DNA of 64,000 bases, taken from positions 19,752-83,751 of the forward strand of contig CAVOTD010000053.1 in assembly GCA_963698995.1 (NCBI GenBank), read 5' to 3'. Below the pieces are notes generated by a model. The model was given only the letters and a program-made list of their open reading frames with translations, was not told the DNA's origin and ran no database searches. Origin of the DNA: AP-15 sp963698995. GTDB taxonomy: Bacteria > Pseudomonadota > Alphaproteobacteria > ATCC43930 > CGMCC-115725. The translations under genes and the position numbers were made by a program. Positions 42,417 through 50,823 of the stretch are shown here, piece after piece (the stretch's first letter is position 1; every line of letters starts with the position of its first letter).

Positions 42417-44002
42417 GACGCGGCTCCGGCTGTCGCACAAACGGGGTCCACCTCAAATTTCCGTAACACGAACTGCAATAATAGCGTGTTTTTCAGCGTA
42501 TCTTTTCCACCATAAGGAACCACTTCTATGTCGGATGAAAGTTTATCGCATGCGACGGTATGATTCTGCATCCACTGGAAATATTCCTGATCTATCTTGC
42601 CCTCAACGAGCAAAACCTTAGCTTCCGCCGATGCAAAGATCGGACGTAGACTATAGAATTCTTCTGCGCCGATTCCCAAATGTTCGGCGAACGGAGCCAT
42701 CCAATGCTCGCCGCTCGTATCCACCTGGACGGTTTCAAACACCTTCCCCCGTTTTATTTGTCTACTTAATAGCAAATTTGCCGTAGGTTCTTCTTGGTTA
42801 AGCATGTATGGGCTGTGTGTCGTAACGATAATTTGTAGACCAAGTTCCACAGCCAGATGACGTAGCATTCGACCAAATTCTGCTTGCGCCGACGGATGTA
42901 GAAAGCTCTCTGGCTCTTCAATAACTACGAGGGGTGTAATCTTATCGTCTGGCGTACCGGTAGTTTTGATCCGACTGGCGTGCAGAATCGCCATCAATAT
43001 ATATGTGCGGTTCTGGGTGCCGCTGCCCCAGTCATTAATAGGTATCTTTACATTACGGTCACGGAGATTAATGCCAAGGGGCATCCCGCGTGTTGAAAAA
43101 CCTTCCGGTGGCGAAAGCTCGACTTCGTATTTATCTGTTAACCGACCTAGCATTGCGCTCAAACCCTCCATCCGCTGTTTTGCTAAGCGTCGGAGTTTGG
43201 TCTCTATCTGTTTACTGGCCAACTCAAGTGTCTTTGTTTCGTCGAGGGACATTTCAAAGTCGTAAAACATACGCGCGCGACCACGAGGATAGTAATAGGC
43301 CTCTTGTGCATTTGTCGAGTTGTACAAAAATAAGAGGTTAGAGTCCTCGATCCGTTTCTCAATCTCCTTTGCAGCCTTGTCGTCGACTGATTGATCATCG
43401 ATTGTGACTGACGTAGGAACAGTGGCATCAGTAGAGGAGGTTATTGAATATGACAGAGAGAGGGGCACTGTCGGGCGTGTAATTGTCTGTGAAGCAATTT
43501 TCTCGATGAATGAAACAAGAGCGGGGTCGTCATCCTTCATAAGCAATAAGTTGTAGGTAACTGTGATGGGAGTCGACGGCTTTATCCATTGCGTCCGATC
43601 TTCGTCATAGTCGATTCCGGTTGCGGGGGTTGCCCACGGACCGCGAGAGGAAGCGCCAAACAGGGAGGATAGGAGACGGATCACACATGATTTTCCTGCG
43701 TTGTTCCGACCAGATATCGTGCAGTAGTTAGGGGAGAAGCGCAGTGTCAGGTCTTGAAGTGTACGGTAATTCTCTGTGGTTATCGATATTAGCCGCACGG
43801 CAGGGGTTCCCGCCTTTCCGTTATCTGGGAGGAGCATTATTACGCGATGGTTTCAATTTTGGGAAGATTGTCGGCCGCGCGGGGCACCGCTTGGGTGGCG
43901 CACGGGTCGCGGTGGTCACTGAATTTCGCCTATCGCGTCAAGTCGATGCTTACGCGAATCACCAAACGGCGTGAATTGTTCATAACATCCCTTATCCGAC
44001 AC

Positions 44003-44031
44003 TTGACAACTGTACGGTGGTGGCGTACACT
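44003..44031 (+). promoter_or_regulatory. higBA promoter, apparently leaderless
   Basis: Perfect TTGACA (44003-44008), 17-base spacer, TACACT (44026-44031). The initiating ATG of higB is at 44037, so the expected start of transcription (six or seven bases after the -10) coincides with the start codon. The region 43838-44002 between the OLD gene start and this promoter shows nothing else. Confidence 0.75.
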
Positions 44032-44036
44032 CCGGG

Positions 44037-44321
44037 ATGATCATTCGGAGCGTCCGGCACCGGGGCCTCTTGCGCCTCATCGAAGAAGACGACAGCCGGG
44101 AACTCCGCAATGACCTTGTGCGGCGGCTGCGCAACATCCTCGCGGTGCTGATTACAGCGACCGACATCAGCGGCGTTATCGGCCCGCCCGGCTGGCGCGT
44201 CCACCAGCTTAAAGGCGACCGCGCCGGGACGTGGAGCATTTCGGTCAGCGGCAATTGGCGGCTGACCTTTGACATCCGGCAAGGTGAAATCTGCAATCTC
44301 GACTTGGAGGACTACCACTGA
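44037..44321 (+). CDS. higB: HigB-type toxin (RelE superfamily mRNA interferase)
   Basis: 94 residues, RelE/ParE fold. GWRVHQLKGDRAGTWSISVS and GNWRLTFDI are the core that cleaves ribosome-bound mRNA; the Arg and Tyr/Phe-rich strand pattern is typical of HigB with toxin-first order. The stop shares a base with the antitoxin start. Confidence 0.92.
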   Translation: MIIRSVRHRGLLRLIEEDDSRELRNDLVRRLRNILAVLITATDISGVIGPPGWRVHQLKGDRAGTWSISVSGNWRLTFDIRQGEICNLDLEDYH

Positions 44322-44641
44322 TGAGCCGCGCACCCGCCAGAGTAGGAATGGCCCCGCCCCATCCGGGCGCGTTCATTCGCGAGGAAATTCTCGACGAACT
44401 CGGCTTGTCGGTGAGCGAGGCGGCGAAGGTATTGGACGTGCGCCGCGCCACCTTGTCCGACCTCATCAACGGCAATGCGGCGTTGTCGGCGGAAATGGCG
44501 CTACGGATCGAGAAGGCGTTTGGCGTGAAGATGGAAACGCTCTTGAACATGCAGGCATGGCATGACGCCTACGCGATGCGGCAACGTGAGGGCGAGATCG
44601 ATGTGAAGCGCTACCGCTCCCCTGCCCCCGAGCCGCGCTGA
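44321..44641 (+). CDS. higA: HigA-type antitoxin (Xre HTH)
   Basis: 106 residues. HPGAFIREEILDELGLSVSE and the HTH AAKVLDVRRATLSDLINGNA are characteristic of HigA; it would neutralise HigB and repress the operon promoter. The order toxin-antitoxin and the one-base overlap are classic for higBA. Confidence 0.93.
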   Translation: MSRAPARVGMAPPHPGAFIREEILDELGLSVSEAAKVLDVRRATLSDLINGNAALSAEMALRIEKAFGVKMETLLNMQAWHDAYAMRQREGEIDVKRYRSPAPEPR

Positions 44642-44934
44642 CCGCCGCAGTCGCATACGCCGAAACGACGAGAGCCAAGCGAGGGAGCATGCAGGTGGAT
44701 TTCATCACGCTAATAAATACAGCAGTCGGCATAACGTCGCTTGTAGGTTTTTTCTTTGGTGGCTTCGCAATTTGGCCTCAATGCATTTCTACACCAAGGC
44801 GAAAGACACCGAGAGAGAGGTATCCAACAGTCTTGAATCAATCAAAGCTTAGACTGACACACTACAAAAGCTCACAGCACGCTGGATGGATCGCTTTACC
44901 CGACACGCGACCGAGCCGAGGCCAACTGACGAAG

Positions 44935-46107
44935 AAGGCTTATGGAGATGTTTCAGGCTTGACGCTGTTAGCCAACCCGGCATAATCTGGGGTTGTAGAT
45001 CCTCCTTGGCCCGGGGCGCGTGGTGGAACGGTTTCCGAAGTCGCTGCTTGAGTTCCAGAGCCTCTTCTCGAGCGATGAGATCTGCACCGAGTATCTGGTG
45101 GAGCGGCGCTGGCCGAACGGGTTCGTCTGCCCCAAGTGTCACGGGACCTCGGTGTGGCGTCTGAACAGCCGTCCCCTTTGGGAGTGTCGTGGCTGCGGTC
45201 GGCAGACCTCGATCACCGCTGGTACCTTGATGGCCAAGACCAAGCTCCCGCTTCGGGTGTGGTTCTGGGCGGCCTACCTGATGAGCACCCACTCCAACGG
45301 GCTGTCTGCCCTGCAGCTCAAGGGCCAGCTCGGGGTCGACTACAAGACCGCCTGGCTGCTCGCCGCCAAGCTGCGCCGAGCCATGGTGAACCCGGACCGC
45401 TCCAAACTCGGGGGCGTGGTCGAAATCGACCAGACGGAGATCCCGTTCCGCCAGGAAAATCCGCCGCTTGGTATCGGTGGCCGGCAGGGCATGATTACCG
45501 TGGTGGGCGCCGTGGAAATCGTCGATCGGGTCACCGGCGGGCCGCCCAGATGGGCCTACAACGAGAAACTCCTGGACACCAAGGCTCGCCGCATCCGTCT
45601 GCAGGTCATCCCCAACAACCTCGCCCCCACGCTTGACGCCTTTGTCCTGGCCAATATCGAACCCGGCAGCGTCATCCTGACCGACGACTACCCGAGCTAT
45701 GTCAATCTCTCCCGGCTCGGCTACACGCACGACCCGAGGACCGTCGGACTGATGGCGGCGCATGTCGTCCTGCCCTGGGTGCACCGCGTCTTCGCGCTGC
45801 TAAAGCGGTGGGGGCTCGGCGTCTACCACGGCCTTCGCCGAAAGCACGTCCAGACCTACCTCGACGAATACTGCTTCCGGTTCCATCGCCGCCATTGGCG
45901 CCGCGTCTCCTTTGAGAAAATCCTGGGCATCGCATCAGCAAAGCCGGCCCTGTACAGTCACCAGATCACCGGTGGCCGACCGCGCAATTACCAGCGAGAC
46001 AAGACGAAGCGCCTGGCGCACCTCGACGCCCAAGGGGCGGCCCCAGACCGGGCCCGCGCCTCCGGTGCACCACCCACAGTTGTGACCTGAGACATCTCCA
46101 TAAGTCT
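44935..46107 (+). mobile_element. IS1595-family insertion sequence
   Basis: Near-terminal inverted repeats: CTTATGGAGATGTTTCAGG (from about 44939) on the left and CTTATGGAGATGTCTCAGG read inward from the right end. Directly outside are identical CTGACGAAG copies at 44926-44934 and 46108-46116, a 8-9-bp target duplication as expected for the family. About 1.17 kb with one transposase gene. Confidence 0.87.
45020..46090 (+). CDS. IS1595-family transposase (ISXO2-like)
   Basis: 356 residues from GTG 45020. N-terminal zinc ribbon CPKCHGT...CRGCGRQ, then the DDE/DDN-type nuclease domain: VVEIDQTEIPF, SVILTDDYPSYVNL and HRVFALLKRWGLGVYHG. Normal length, intact, so the element may be functional. 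Confidence 0.92.
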   Translation: MVERFPKSLLEFQSLFSSDEICTEYLVERRWPNGFVCPKCHGTSVWRLNSRPLWECRGCGRQTSITAGTLMAKTKLPLRVWFWAAYLMSTHSNGLSALQLKGQLGVDYKTAWLLAAKLRRAMVNPDRSKLGGVVEIDQTEIPFRQENPPLGIGGRQGMITVVGAVEIVDRVTGGPPRWAYNEKLLDTKARRIRLQVIPNNLAPTLDAFVLANIEPGSVILTDDYPSYVNLSRLGYTHDPRTVGLMAAHVVLPWVHRVFALLKRWGLGVYHGLRRKHVQTYLDEYCFRFHRRHWRRVSFEKILGIASAKPALYSHQITGGRPRNYQRDKTKRLAHLDAQGAAPDRARASGAPPTVVT

Positions 46108-46550
46108 CTGACGAAGGATTGCTTCAATTAGTTAACGTCGTAGCAACACTTCCGACGACCATATTAACGCACTTGGAAATCATCAGACCGCAACCGGATA
46201 CGTCTCACCAGACCTTAAGGCAGGAAGTAGTCGATGCATATGTGGCCCTATATTATTATACTGCTCTAGCAAATGTACTCGGTCAGGGATGGCTGCCACC
46301 AGAGGCAGAGTTTGACCCCGGCAACAACGAGTTTCACGCCCTGATAAGTGGGCTTATTGATCGCTGCGCAGGCGATTTTCAGTATGTGGCGCGTGTTCTA
46401 AACGGAGTGGATCAGACAATGGTGCAGTCAAGTCGGCTCCAGCACATGCTACAGGATGCAATTCAGACGTGGTTTCCGCATGTGCGGTTCACGTCTCAAG
46501 TTCAGGAACAGCGGCGGACGCAAAAAAGCGAGAGTTCCCCCGCACAGTGA

Positions 46551-47040
46551 GTTTCCATACCCACGGCCGCGCATTCAAAAAGTACTTAGCATTGTCCGCC
46601 GAACTCGCTGCAATCGAACACGACAGCAGGCAGTGATTTTCCATAAATCACTCTGTCGCGACTTTTGACAGCGGCTCCGCAGGGCACAAAAATTAGCATT
46701 AAGAGCGCTTCCGGTGCGCGCTACGGAAGGAATGCGCTCAATACGCCGCCGAAGCGCCGATGCCGAAAGAAGAAGGAACGACCTGGATCGAACGGCCGCA
46801 TTCATAAGACGCGGGGATTAGCGAAATTACTAGATATATCTGAGCTACGTAGGCATCGCGAATTAGCGAGCGCAAGCCCGCGCCTGATCGGCTTGGCGCA
46901 ACGTTAGCGTGCGTTCGTCTGACATGCGCACGTTATGCCAGATAATCGTTACTCAATCAACAAGGTTTCGCCTTGGTCAGCAGAGCATCGCTGGCCTGTA
47001 TTGCATCGGGCTCGGAGCAACCGTCATGGCGAGGGGCTGC
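46551..47040. other. 490-bp AT-richer gap with a stem-loop; no convincing gene
   Basis: An open frame at 46665-46907 starts with TTG inside a TTGACA-like string and has no family likeness. The only clear structure is at 46621-46657: AGTGATTT and AAATCACT form a perfect 8-bp stem with loop TCCAT, and the flanking CGACAG and CTGTCG extend it after a small bulge. Nothing else is recognised. Confidence 0.4.
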
Positions 47041-47385
47041 TCACCAGCGCCGCGCTGCGAAGCGCTGGCCGGTCGTCGGGCCATAGAGGCTGACGGCTTG
47101 CTGCGGGACATAGCCGGGCGGCGTGACAAAAATCGTGTTCGGCGGGATCTGGATCCCCGTGCCGTCATGCGCAACGCCGACATCCGAGGCATAGAGCGGG
47201 TGGGGGCTGTTGTTGCAGACCAGATAGCCGTTCCTCGGCACGATGCCGCCGAACAGCAGCTGCGGTTCGCAGCCGCACACCAAGGTGCCGCTGCCGTCGC
47301 GGGCGACCGCGCCGCCCCCGGCCGCGTCCGGTGGCGCTGGGTTCGGCCGGGTCATCGGGTCCGCGTCTTCCACAGGCAATGTCAT
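47041..47385 (-). CDS. Hypothetical protein paired with DUF5681 gene
   Basis: 114 residues, ATG 47385 overlapping the DUF5681 stop (ATGA). Pro/Ala-rich start (MTRPNPAPPDAAGGGAVARD), then SGTLVCGCEPQLLFGG and NSPHPLYASDVGVAHDGTGIQ, a beta-rich segment reminiscent of phage or virus-like structural proteins. No family assigned. A decayed copy of this same pair lies at 39240-39650. Confidence 0.65.
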   Translation of the reverse strand: MTLPVEDADPMTRPNPAPPDAAGGGAVARDGSGTLVCGCEPQLLFGGIVPRNGYLVCNNSPHPLYASDVGVAHDGTGIQIPPNTIFVTPPGYVPQQAVSLYGPTTGQRFAARRW

Positions 47386-48017
47386 CCTTCATCCTCTTTC
47401 GACCCAGGTTGCGCCGCCTCTGCGCTTTCCGGCGGGTCGGCGCCGGGCAGTGCCACACCCCGGGCCAGGGCCAGCCGCGCCAGCTTCGCCCGAATCTGGG
47501 CATACACACCCTCGTCGGCGGCGGACGACAGGGGGTCGCCCGGGGCTGCCTCTTTCGAGCCGGGTTGCGCCGCCTCTGCGCTTTCCGGCGGGTCGGCGCC
47601 GGGCGGTTCCACACCCCGGGCTTGGGCCAGCCGCGCCAGCTTCGCGCGAATCTGGGCATAGACATCCTCGTCGGCGGCGGACGACGCGGGATCGCCCGGG
47701 GCTGCGGGCACGCCGCGTTCGAGCTTCTGCAGCATGTCCAACAGGAGCTTGGTCGCGCGCAGATCGGCCCTGGCGCATTTCTCGACGAGCTGCGCGATGA
47801 CGATCTCACGCTTGGTCAGCCGGCGCCGCGTTCCATGCTCGACGAACGTCGCCCGCCGGTCGAGCGCTCGCTTCAGCAACGACGCCAAATCTTTCGGTTT
47901 GCCCGGGCGACCGTTCGGGTTGGCGTTGTTCCCCTTCTTGAAGCGGCTCCCGATCGGCGGCCTGCAGTACCCGACCTGGTAATCGCGCGGCCCGTCAGAC
48001 GGCATCGGGTCTAACAA
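47382..48017 (-). CDS. DUF5681-domain protein with internal duplication
   Basis: 211 residues. The N-terminal DUF5681 motif is YQVGYCRPPIGSRFKKGN then NANPNGRPGKPKDL, typical of proteins near phage-like small terminase genes. The C-terminal half contains two copies of a 52-residue unit (ADEDVYAQIRAKLARLAQAR / ADEGVYAQIRAKLARLALAR). ATG 48017; the companion gene is translationally coupled. Function unknown; DNA-packaging or DNA-binding roles are guesses. Confidence 0.8.
   Translation of the reverse strand: MLDPMPSDGPRDYQVGYCRPPIGSRFKKGNNANPNGRPGKPKDLASLLKRALDRRATFVEHGTRRRLTKREIVIAQLVEKCARADLRATKLLLDMLQKLERGVPAAPGDPASSAADEDVYAQIRAKLARLAQARGVEPPGADPPESAEAAQPGSKEAAPGDPLSSAADEGVYAQIRAKLARLALARGVALPGADPPESAEAAQPGSKEDEG
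47394..47705. repeat. 156-bp tandem duplication inside the DUF5681 gene
   Basis: Units 47394-47549 and 47550-47705 are exactly 156 bp each, both beginning CTCTTTCGA and ending GGGGCTGC, with only scattered substitutions. As 156 is a multiple of three the frame is kept and 52 residues are repeated. The decayed copy near 39.5 kb has one unit, so the duplication is probably later. Confidence 0.85.
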
Positions 48018-48314
48018 AAGTTTTGATGGTCATCCCCTTTTCAGGCGCTTCAATGGCTCCAATATAGCCAAAATAGCATTGATTGTCAATATCGCAAATG
48101 ATCGATCCCACCAATCACGTCAAATTCCCGGTTCGCCCGATTTTTTCCGCGGTTCCGGCGGGAAATTCCGCGGTTATCGCGCGCTACGGGAATTGCAGCG
48201 CAACCCTTTGATTAATGGGGCTATTTCGCGGTCGATTGGCCGCCGAAAGGGCGGAAATCGAAATTTTTCCCGGTTATTTCCCGTGGAATCGGGAATTGGC
48301 CGGAGGGGCCGAGG
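48018..48314. other. 297-bp gap with four TTCC(G)CGGTT direct repeats
   Basis: TTCCCGGTT at 48125-48133 and 48267-48275, TTCCGCGGTT at 48145-48154 and 48166-48175, all in AT-rich context, with CGGGAATT inversions between. The region lies upstream of the DUF5681 pair and downstream of the N-carbamoylase gene. No coding frame is convincing. The repeats may be operator or iteron-like sites. Confidence 0.5.
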
Positions 48315-49251
48315 CTAGACCTCGGTCTTGGCGCCGGTGCGCTCGGTGATCAGCCGGTAATGCTCGATGCGGCGGTGCTTCGCGAAATTGAAGATCGTGC
48401 GCCGGATGTAGTCGCCGAGCTCGAGGTCGAGGGTCGCGGTGATCACCTCGTCGTCCTCGCCGAGGGTGCGGGCGGCGATCTCGCCGGTCGGCGCGATGAT
48501 CGCCGAGCCGCCGATCAGGCCGAACCCGTCCTCCTTGCCGGCCTTGGCGGCGGCCAGCACCCAGGCGCCGTTCTGATAGGCGTTGGCCTGCATCGTCACG
48601 AGGTGGTGGAACATTCTGCAGATGCACCGGCTCGGGATGGTGGATGTTCTCGATCGGCGTGTTGTAGCCGAGCGCGACGATCTCGACGCCCTGCAGCCCC
48701 ATGACGCGGAACGTCTCGGGCCAGCGCCGGTCGTTGCAGATGCACATGCCGACGACCGCGTCGAAGGCGCGCCACACCTTGAAGCCCTCGTTGCCGACAT
48801 CGAAATAGCGCTTTTCGAGATGCTGGAACGGCGCGTCCGGCAGATGCTCGGAATGCCCCGGCAGATGGATCTTGCGGTAGCGCCCGATGATCCGCCCGTC
48901 GCGCCTCGACCAGGATCGAGGTGTTGTAATGCCGGAGCTCGCCCTTCTCCTGGGTCAGCTCGGCATAGCCGAGATAGAACCCGACCCCGAGCTCCGCGCC
49001 AGATCGAACAGCGGGCGGGTTTCCGAGTTCGGCATCTCGCGCTCGAAAAAGCGGTCGATCTCGGCCTGGTCGGTCATCCACCAGCGCGGAAAGAAGGTCG
49101 TCAGCGCGAGCTCGGGAAAGACCACAAACCGCGCGCCCGCGGCATATGCCTCGCGCAGCATCGCGATCAGCCGCTTGACCACCGCGCCGCGCGTGTCGGC
49201 GAGGTGGATCGGGCCGAGCTGCGCCACGGCCGCCTTCAATTTACGGGACAC
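48315..49251 (-). CDS. N-carbamoyl-D-amino acid hydrolase-like nitrilase-family enzyme (three frameshifts)
   Basis: Hydrolyses N-carbamoyl amino acids to amino acid, CO2 and ammonia; about 312 residues. The nitrilase triad is visible: Glu in VVFPELALTTF, Lys in YRKIHLPG, Cys in GMCICNDRRWPE. The frame must be joined near 48999-49005 (one base missing), 48905 and 48612 (one extra each); the result is collinear with the family. GTG 49251 has GAGGAGAACC upstream and lies 11 bases after the hydantoinase stop, so the two form an operon for hydantoin or dihydropyrimidine breakdown. Confidence 0.85.
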
Positions 49252-49262
49252 AACGGTTCTCC

Positions 49263-50726
49263 TCAGACCAGAGCCGGGCCACTTTCGGCGACGAAGGCGA
49301 GTTCCGGAACCGGGGCGCCAAGGGGCCGCGCCGCTTCCGAGAGGGCGCAAGGCAGGAAGGCGCCGCTGCCGCGCGGCGCAGCGAGCTTGCCGTCCTCGAC
49401 GACGACCCGGCCGCGGCTGATGACGGTGACCGGCCAGCCGCGCAGCCGGCGGCCTTCATAGGGGGTGTAGCCGACATTGTCGTGCAATATGCCGGCCGTG
49501 ACGGTGGTCTCGCGCTCGGGGTCCCAGATCGCGATGTCGGCGTCGCTGCCGACCGCGATCGTGCCCTTCTTCGGGTAGAGCCCATAGAGCTTGGCGTGGT
49601 TGGTCGCGGTCAGCGCGACAAAGGCGTTGCGATCGAGCCGCCCTTGCCCCACCCCTTCGGAAAACAGCAGCGGCAGCCGCAGCTCGATGCCGGGCACGCC
49701 GTTGGCGATCTCCTTGAAGGTGGTCTTGTCGCCCTTGGGCAGTTTGCCCGAGGCATCGAAGCGGTAGGGCGCGTGATCCGACGAGAACACCTGGAAGGTG
49801 CCGTTGCGCAACCCGGCCCATACCGCCTGCTGCGCTGCGTGGTCGCGCGGCGGCGGGCTGCAGCAGAATTTGGCGCCCTCGACGCCGGGCTTGGCAATGT
49901 CGTCGGCGGTCAGAAACAAATATTGCGGGCAGGTCTCGCCATAGATCTTGAGCCCCCTGGTCTGGGCGTTGCGGATCACCTCGATCGCCTCGGCGGCCGA
50001 CACATGGACGAGCAGGATCGGCACGTCGAGCAATTGCGACAGGGTAACGGCCCGGTTGGTCGCCTCGCCTTCGGCGAGCCGAGCGTGGCTGACCGCATGA
50101 TAGCGCGGCGCCGCGAGCCCGCGATCGAGCAGCCGGGCGGTCAGCCATTTGATCATGTCGTGGTTCTCGGCATGGACCATGACGAGCGCGCCCTCGCGGC
50201 GCGCGACCGCCAGGATGTCGAGCATCTGCCCGTCATCGAGCTGCAACAGATCATAGGTCATGTAGACCTTGAACGACGTGTAGCCGTCGCGGATCAGGGC
50301 CGGCAGTTCCTGACCCATGACCTGCTCGGTCGGGTCGGAGATGATCAGATGAAAGGCATAGTCGATCACCGCCTTGGGACCGGCCGCCGCGCGGTAGTCC
50401 TCGACGACCTGGCGCAATGACTGGCCGCGATGCTGGGCGGCGAACGGGATCACGGTGGTGGTGCCGCCAAAGGCCGCGGCGACGGTCGCGCTGTAGAAAT
50501 CGTCGGCGCAGACCACACCGGCCGATGAGCGCTGCTCGATATGGCAATGGCTGTCGATGCCGCCCGGCAGCACCCACCGGCCGCGCGCATCGATCTCCCG
50601 CGCCCCCGAGCCAAGGCTCTTGCCCAAGGTCGCGACGACGCCGTCCTTGATTGCTATGTCGCAGGCCGTGGTATCGGCCGCCGTCACCACGGTGCCGTTG
50701 CGGATCACCAGGTCGTACTCGCTCAT
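49263..50726 (-). CDS. D-hydantoinase / dihydropyrimidinase
   Basis: Cyclic amidohydrolase, 487 residues, opens hydantoin or dihydropyrimidine rings. HxH at 60-62 (GIDSHCHIE), carboxylated Lys153 in SFKVYMTYD, VHAENHD, and the metal Asp in FSSDHAPYRFD. ATG 50726 follows GGGAGGGACG. First gene of the pair with the N-carbamoylase; divergent from the gamma-glutamyltransferase-like gene. The pairing favours D-hydantoinase or catabolic dihydropyrimidinase; the native substrate cannot be read from sequence. Confidence 0.92.
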   Translation of the reverse strand: MSEYDLVIRNGTVVTAADTTACDIAIKDGVVATLGKSLGSGAREIDARGRWVLPGGIDSHCHIEQRSSAGVVCADDFYSATVAAAFGGTTTVIPFAAQHRGQSLRQVVEDYRAAAGPKAVIDYAFHLIISDPTEQVMGQELPALIRDGYTSFKVYMTYDLLQLDDGQMLDILAVARREGALVMVHAENHDMIKWLTARLLDRGLAAPRYHAVSHARLAEGEATNRAVTLSQLLDVPILLVHVSAAEAIEVIRNAQTRGLKIYGETCPQYLFLTADDIAKPGVEGAKFCCSPPPRDHAAQQAVWAGLRNGTFQVFSSDHAPYRFDASGKLPKGDKTTFKEIANGVPGIELRLPLLFSEGVGQGRLDRNAFVALTATNHAKLYGLYPKKGTIAVGSDADIAIWDPERETTVTAGILHDNVGYTPYEGRRLRGWPVTVISRGRVVVEDGKLAAPRGSGAFLPCALSEAARPLGAPVPELAFVAESGPALV

Positions 50727-50823
50727 GCCCGTCCCTCCCGTGTCGACCTACAACGCCTCTTCTATCCGCGGCCGGTCAAGCGCTACTGTGGCGCACAAAG
50801 AGCAGCGCGCGAAAGGGATCGCC

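Larger units (their letters stand above)
41000..42455 (+). mobile_element. IS3-family insertion sequence, 1456 bp
   Basis: Ends TGAGCTGGACCCCG (41000-) and, on the other strand, TGAGGTGGACCCCG (from 42455) are terminal inverted repeats extending to TG.GACAG with mismatches. Target duplication AAT at 40997-40999 and 42456-42458. It encodes two overlapping frames, orfA and orfB. It lies inside the OLD nuclease gene in the opposite orientation. Both ORFs look intact, so it may be recent and active. Confidence 0.9.
40654..43837 (-). pseudogene. OLD-family ATP-dependent endonuclease split by an IS3-family insertion
   Basis: N-part 43837-42456: ABC-type ATPase with Walker A GRNNAGKS at 43-50, Walker B/signature VVIEEPESFLHPSAQ near residue 300, TTHSPYML, and TOPRIM start VLLVEGKIDQEYF. 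C-part 40999-40654: the TOPRIM DxD in VYVTYDLDADGD, then a basic C-terminus. Deleting 41000-42455 and one AAT copy reads QFVLRKFDRVYVTYDLDADG in frame, giving about 575 residues. OLD/GajA-type nucleases often act in phage defence. No helicase partner is adjacent. AT-richer than its surroundings, consistent with transfer. Confidence 0.9.
44689..46550 (+). pseudogene. Membrane-anchored protein gene broken by IS1595, with a stop and a frameshift
   Basis: Before the insertion: ATG 44689 (GAGGGA upstream), a hydrophobic anchor ITLINTAVGITSLVGFFFGG, a frame change near 44775-44780, then YTKAKDTEREVSNSLESIK, a TAG stop at about 44846, and TDTLQKLTARWMDRFTRHAT to PTDE. After it (from 46117): GLLQLVNVVATLPTTILTHL and on to the stop at 46550. 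Joining through the shared target bases gives RPTDEGLLQLVNVV in frame. About 226 residues originally, N-anchored with a soluble alpha-helical domain. Family unknown. Its position right after higBA in an island with an OLD nuclease is suggestive but proves nothing. Confidence 0.75.

Noticed and set aside
44849..45784. Minus-strand frame antisense to the IS1595 transposase
   Set aside because: Shadow frame; DDE motifs and zinc ribbon are on the plus strand and the terminal repeats fit that element.
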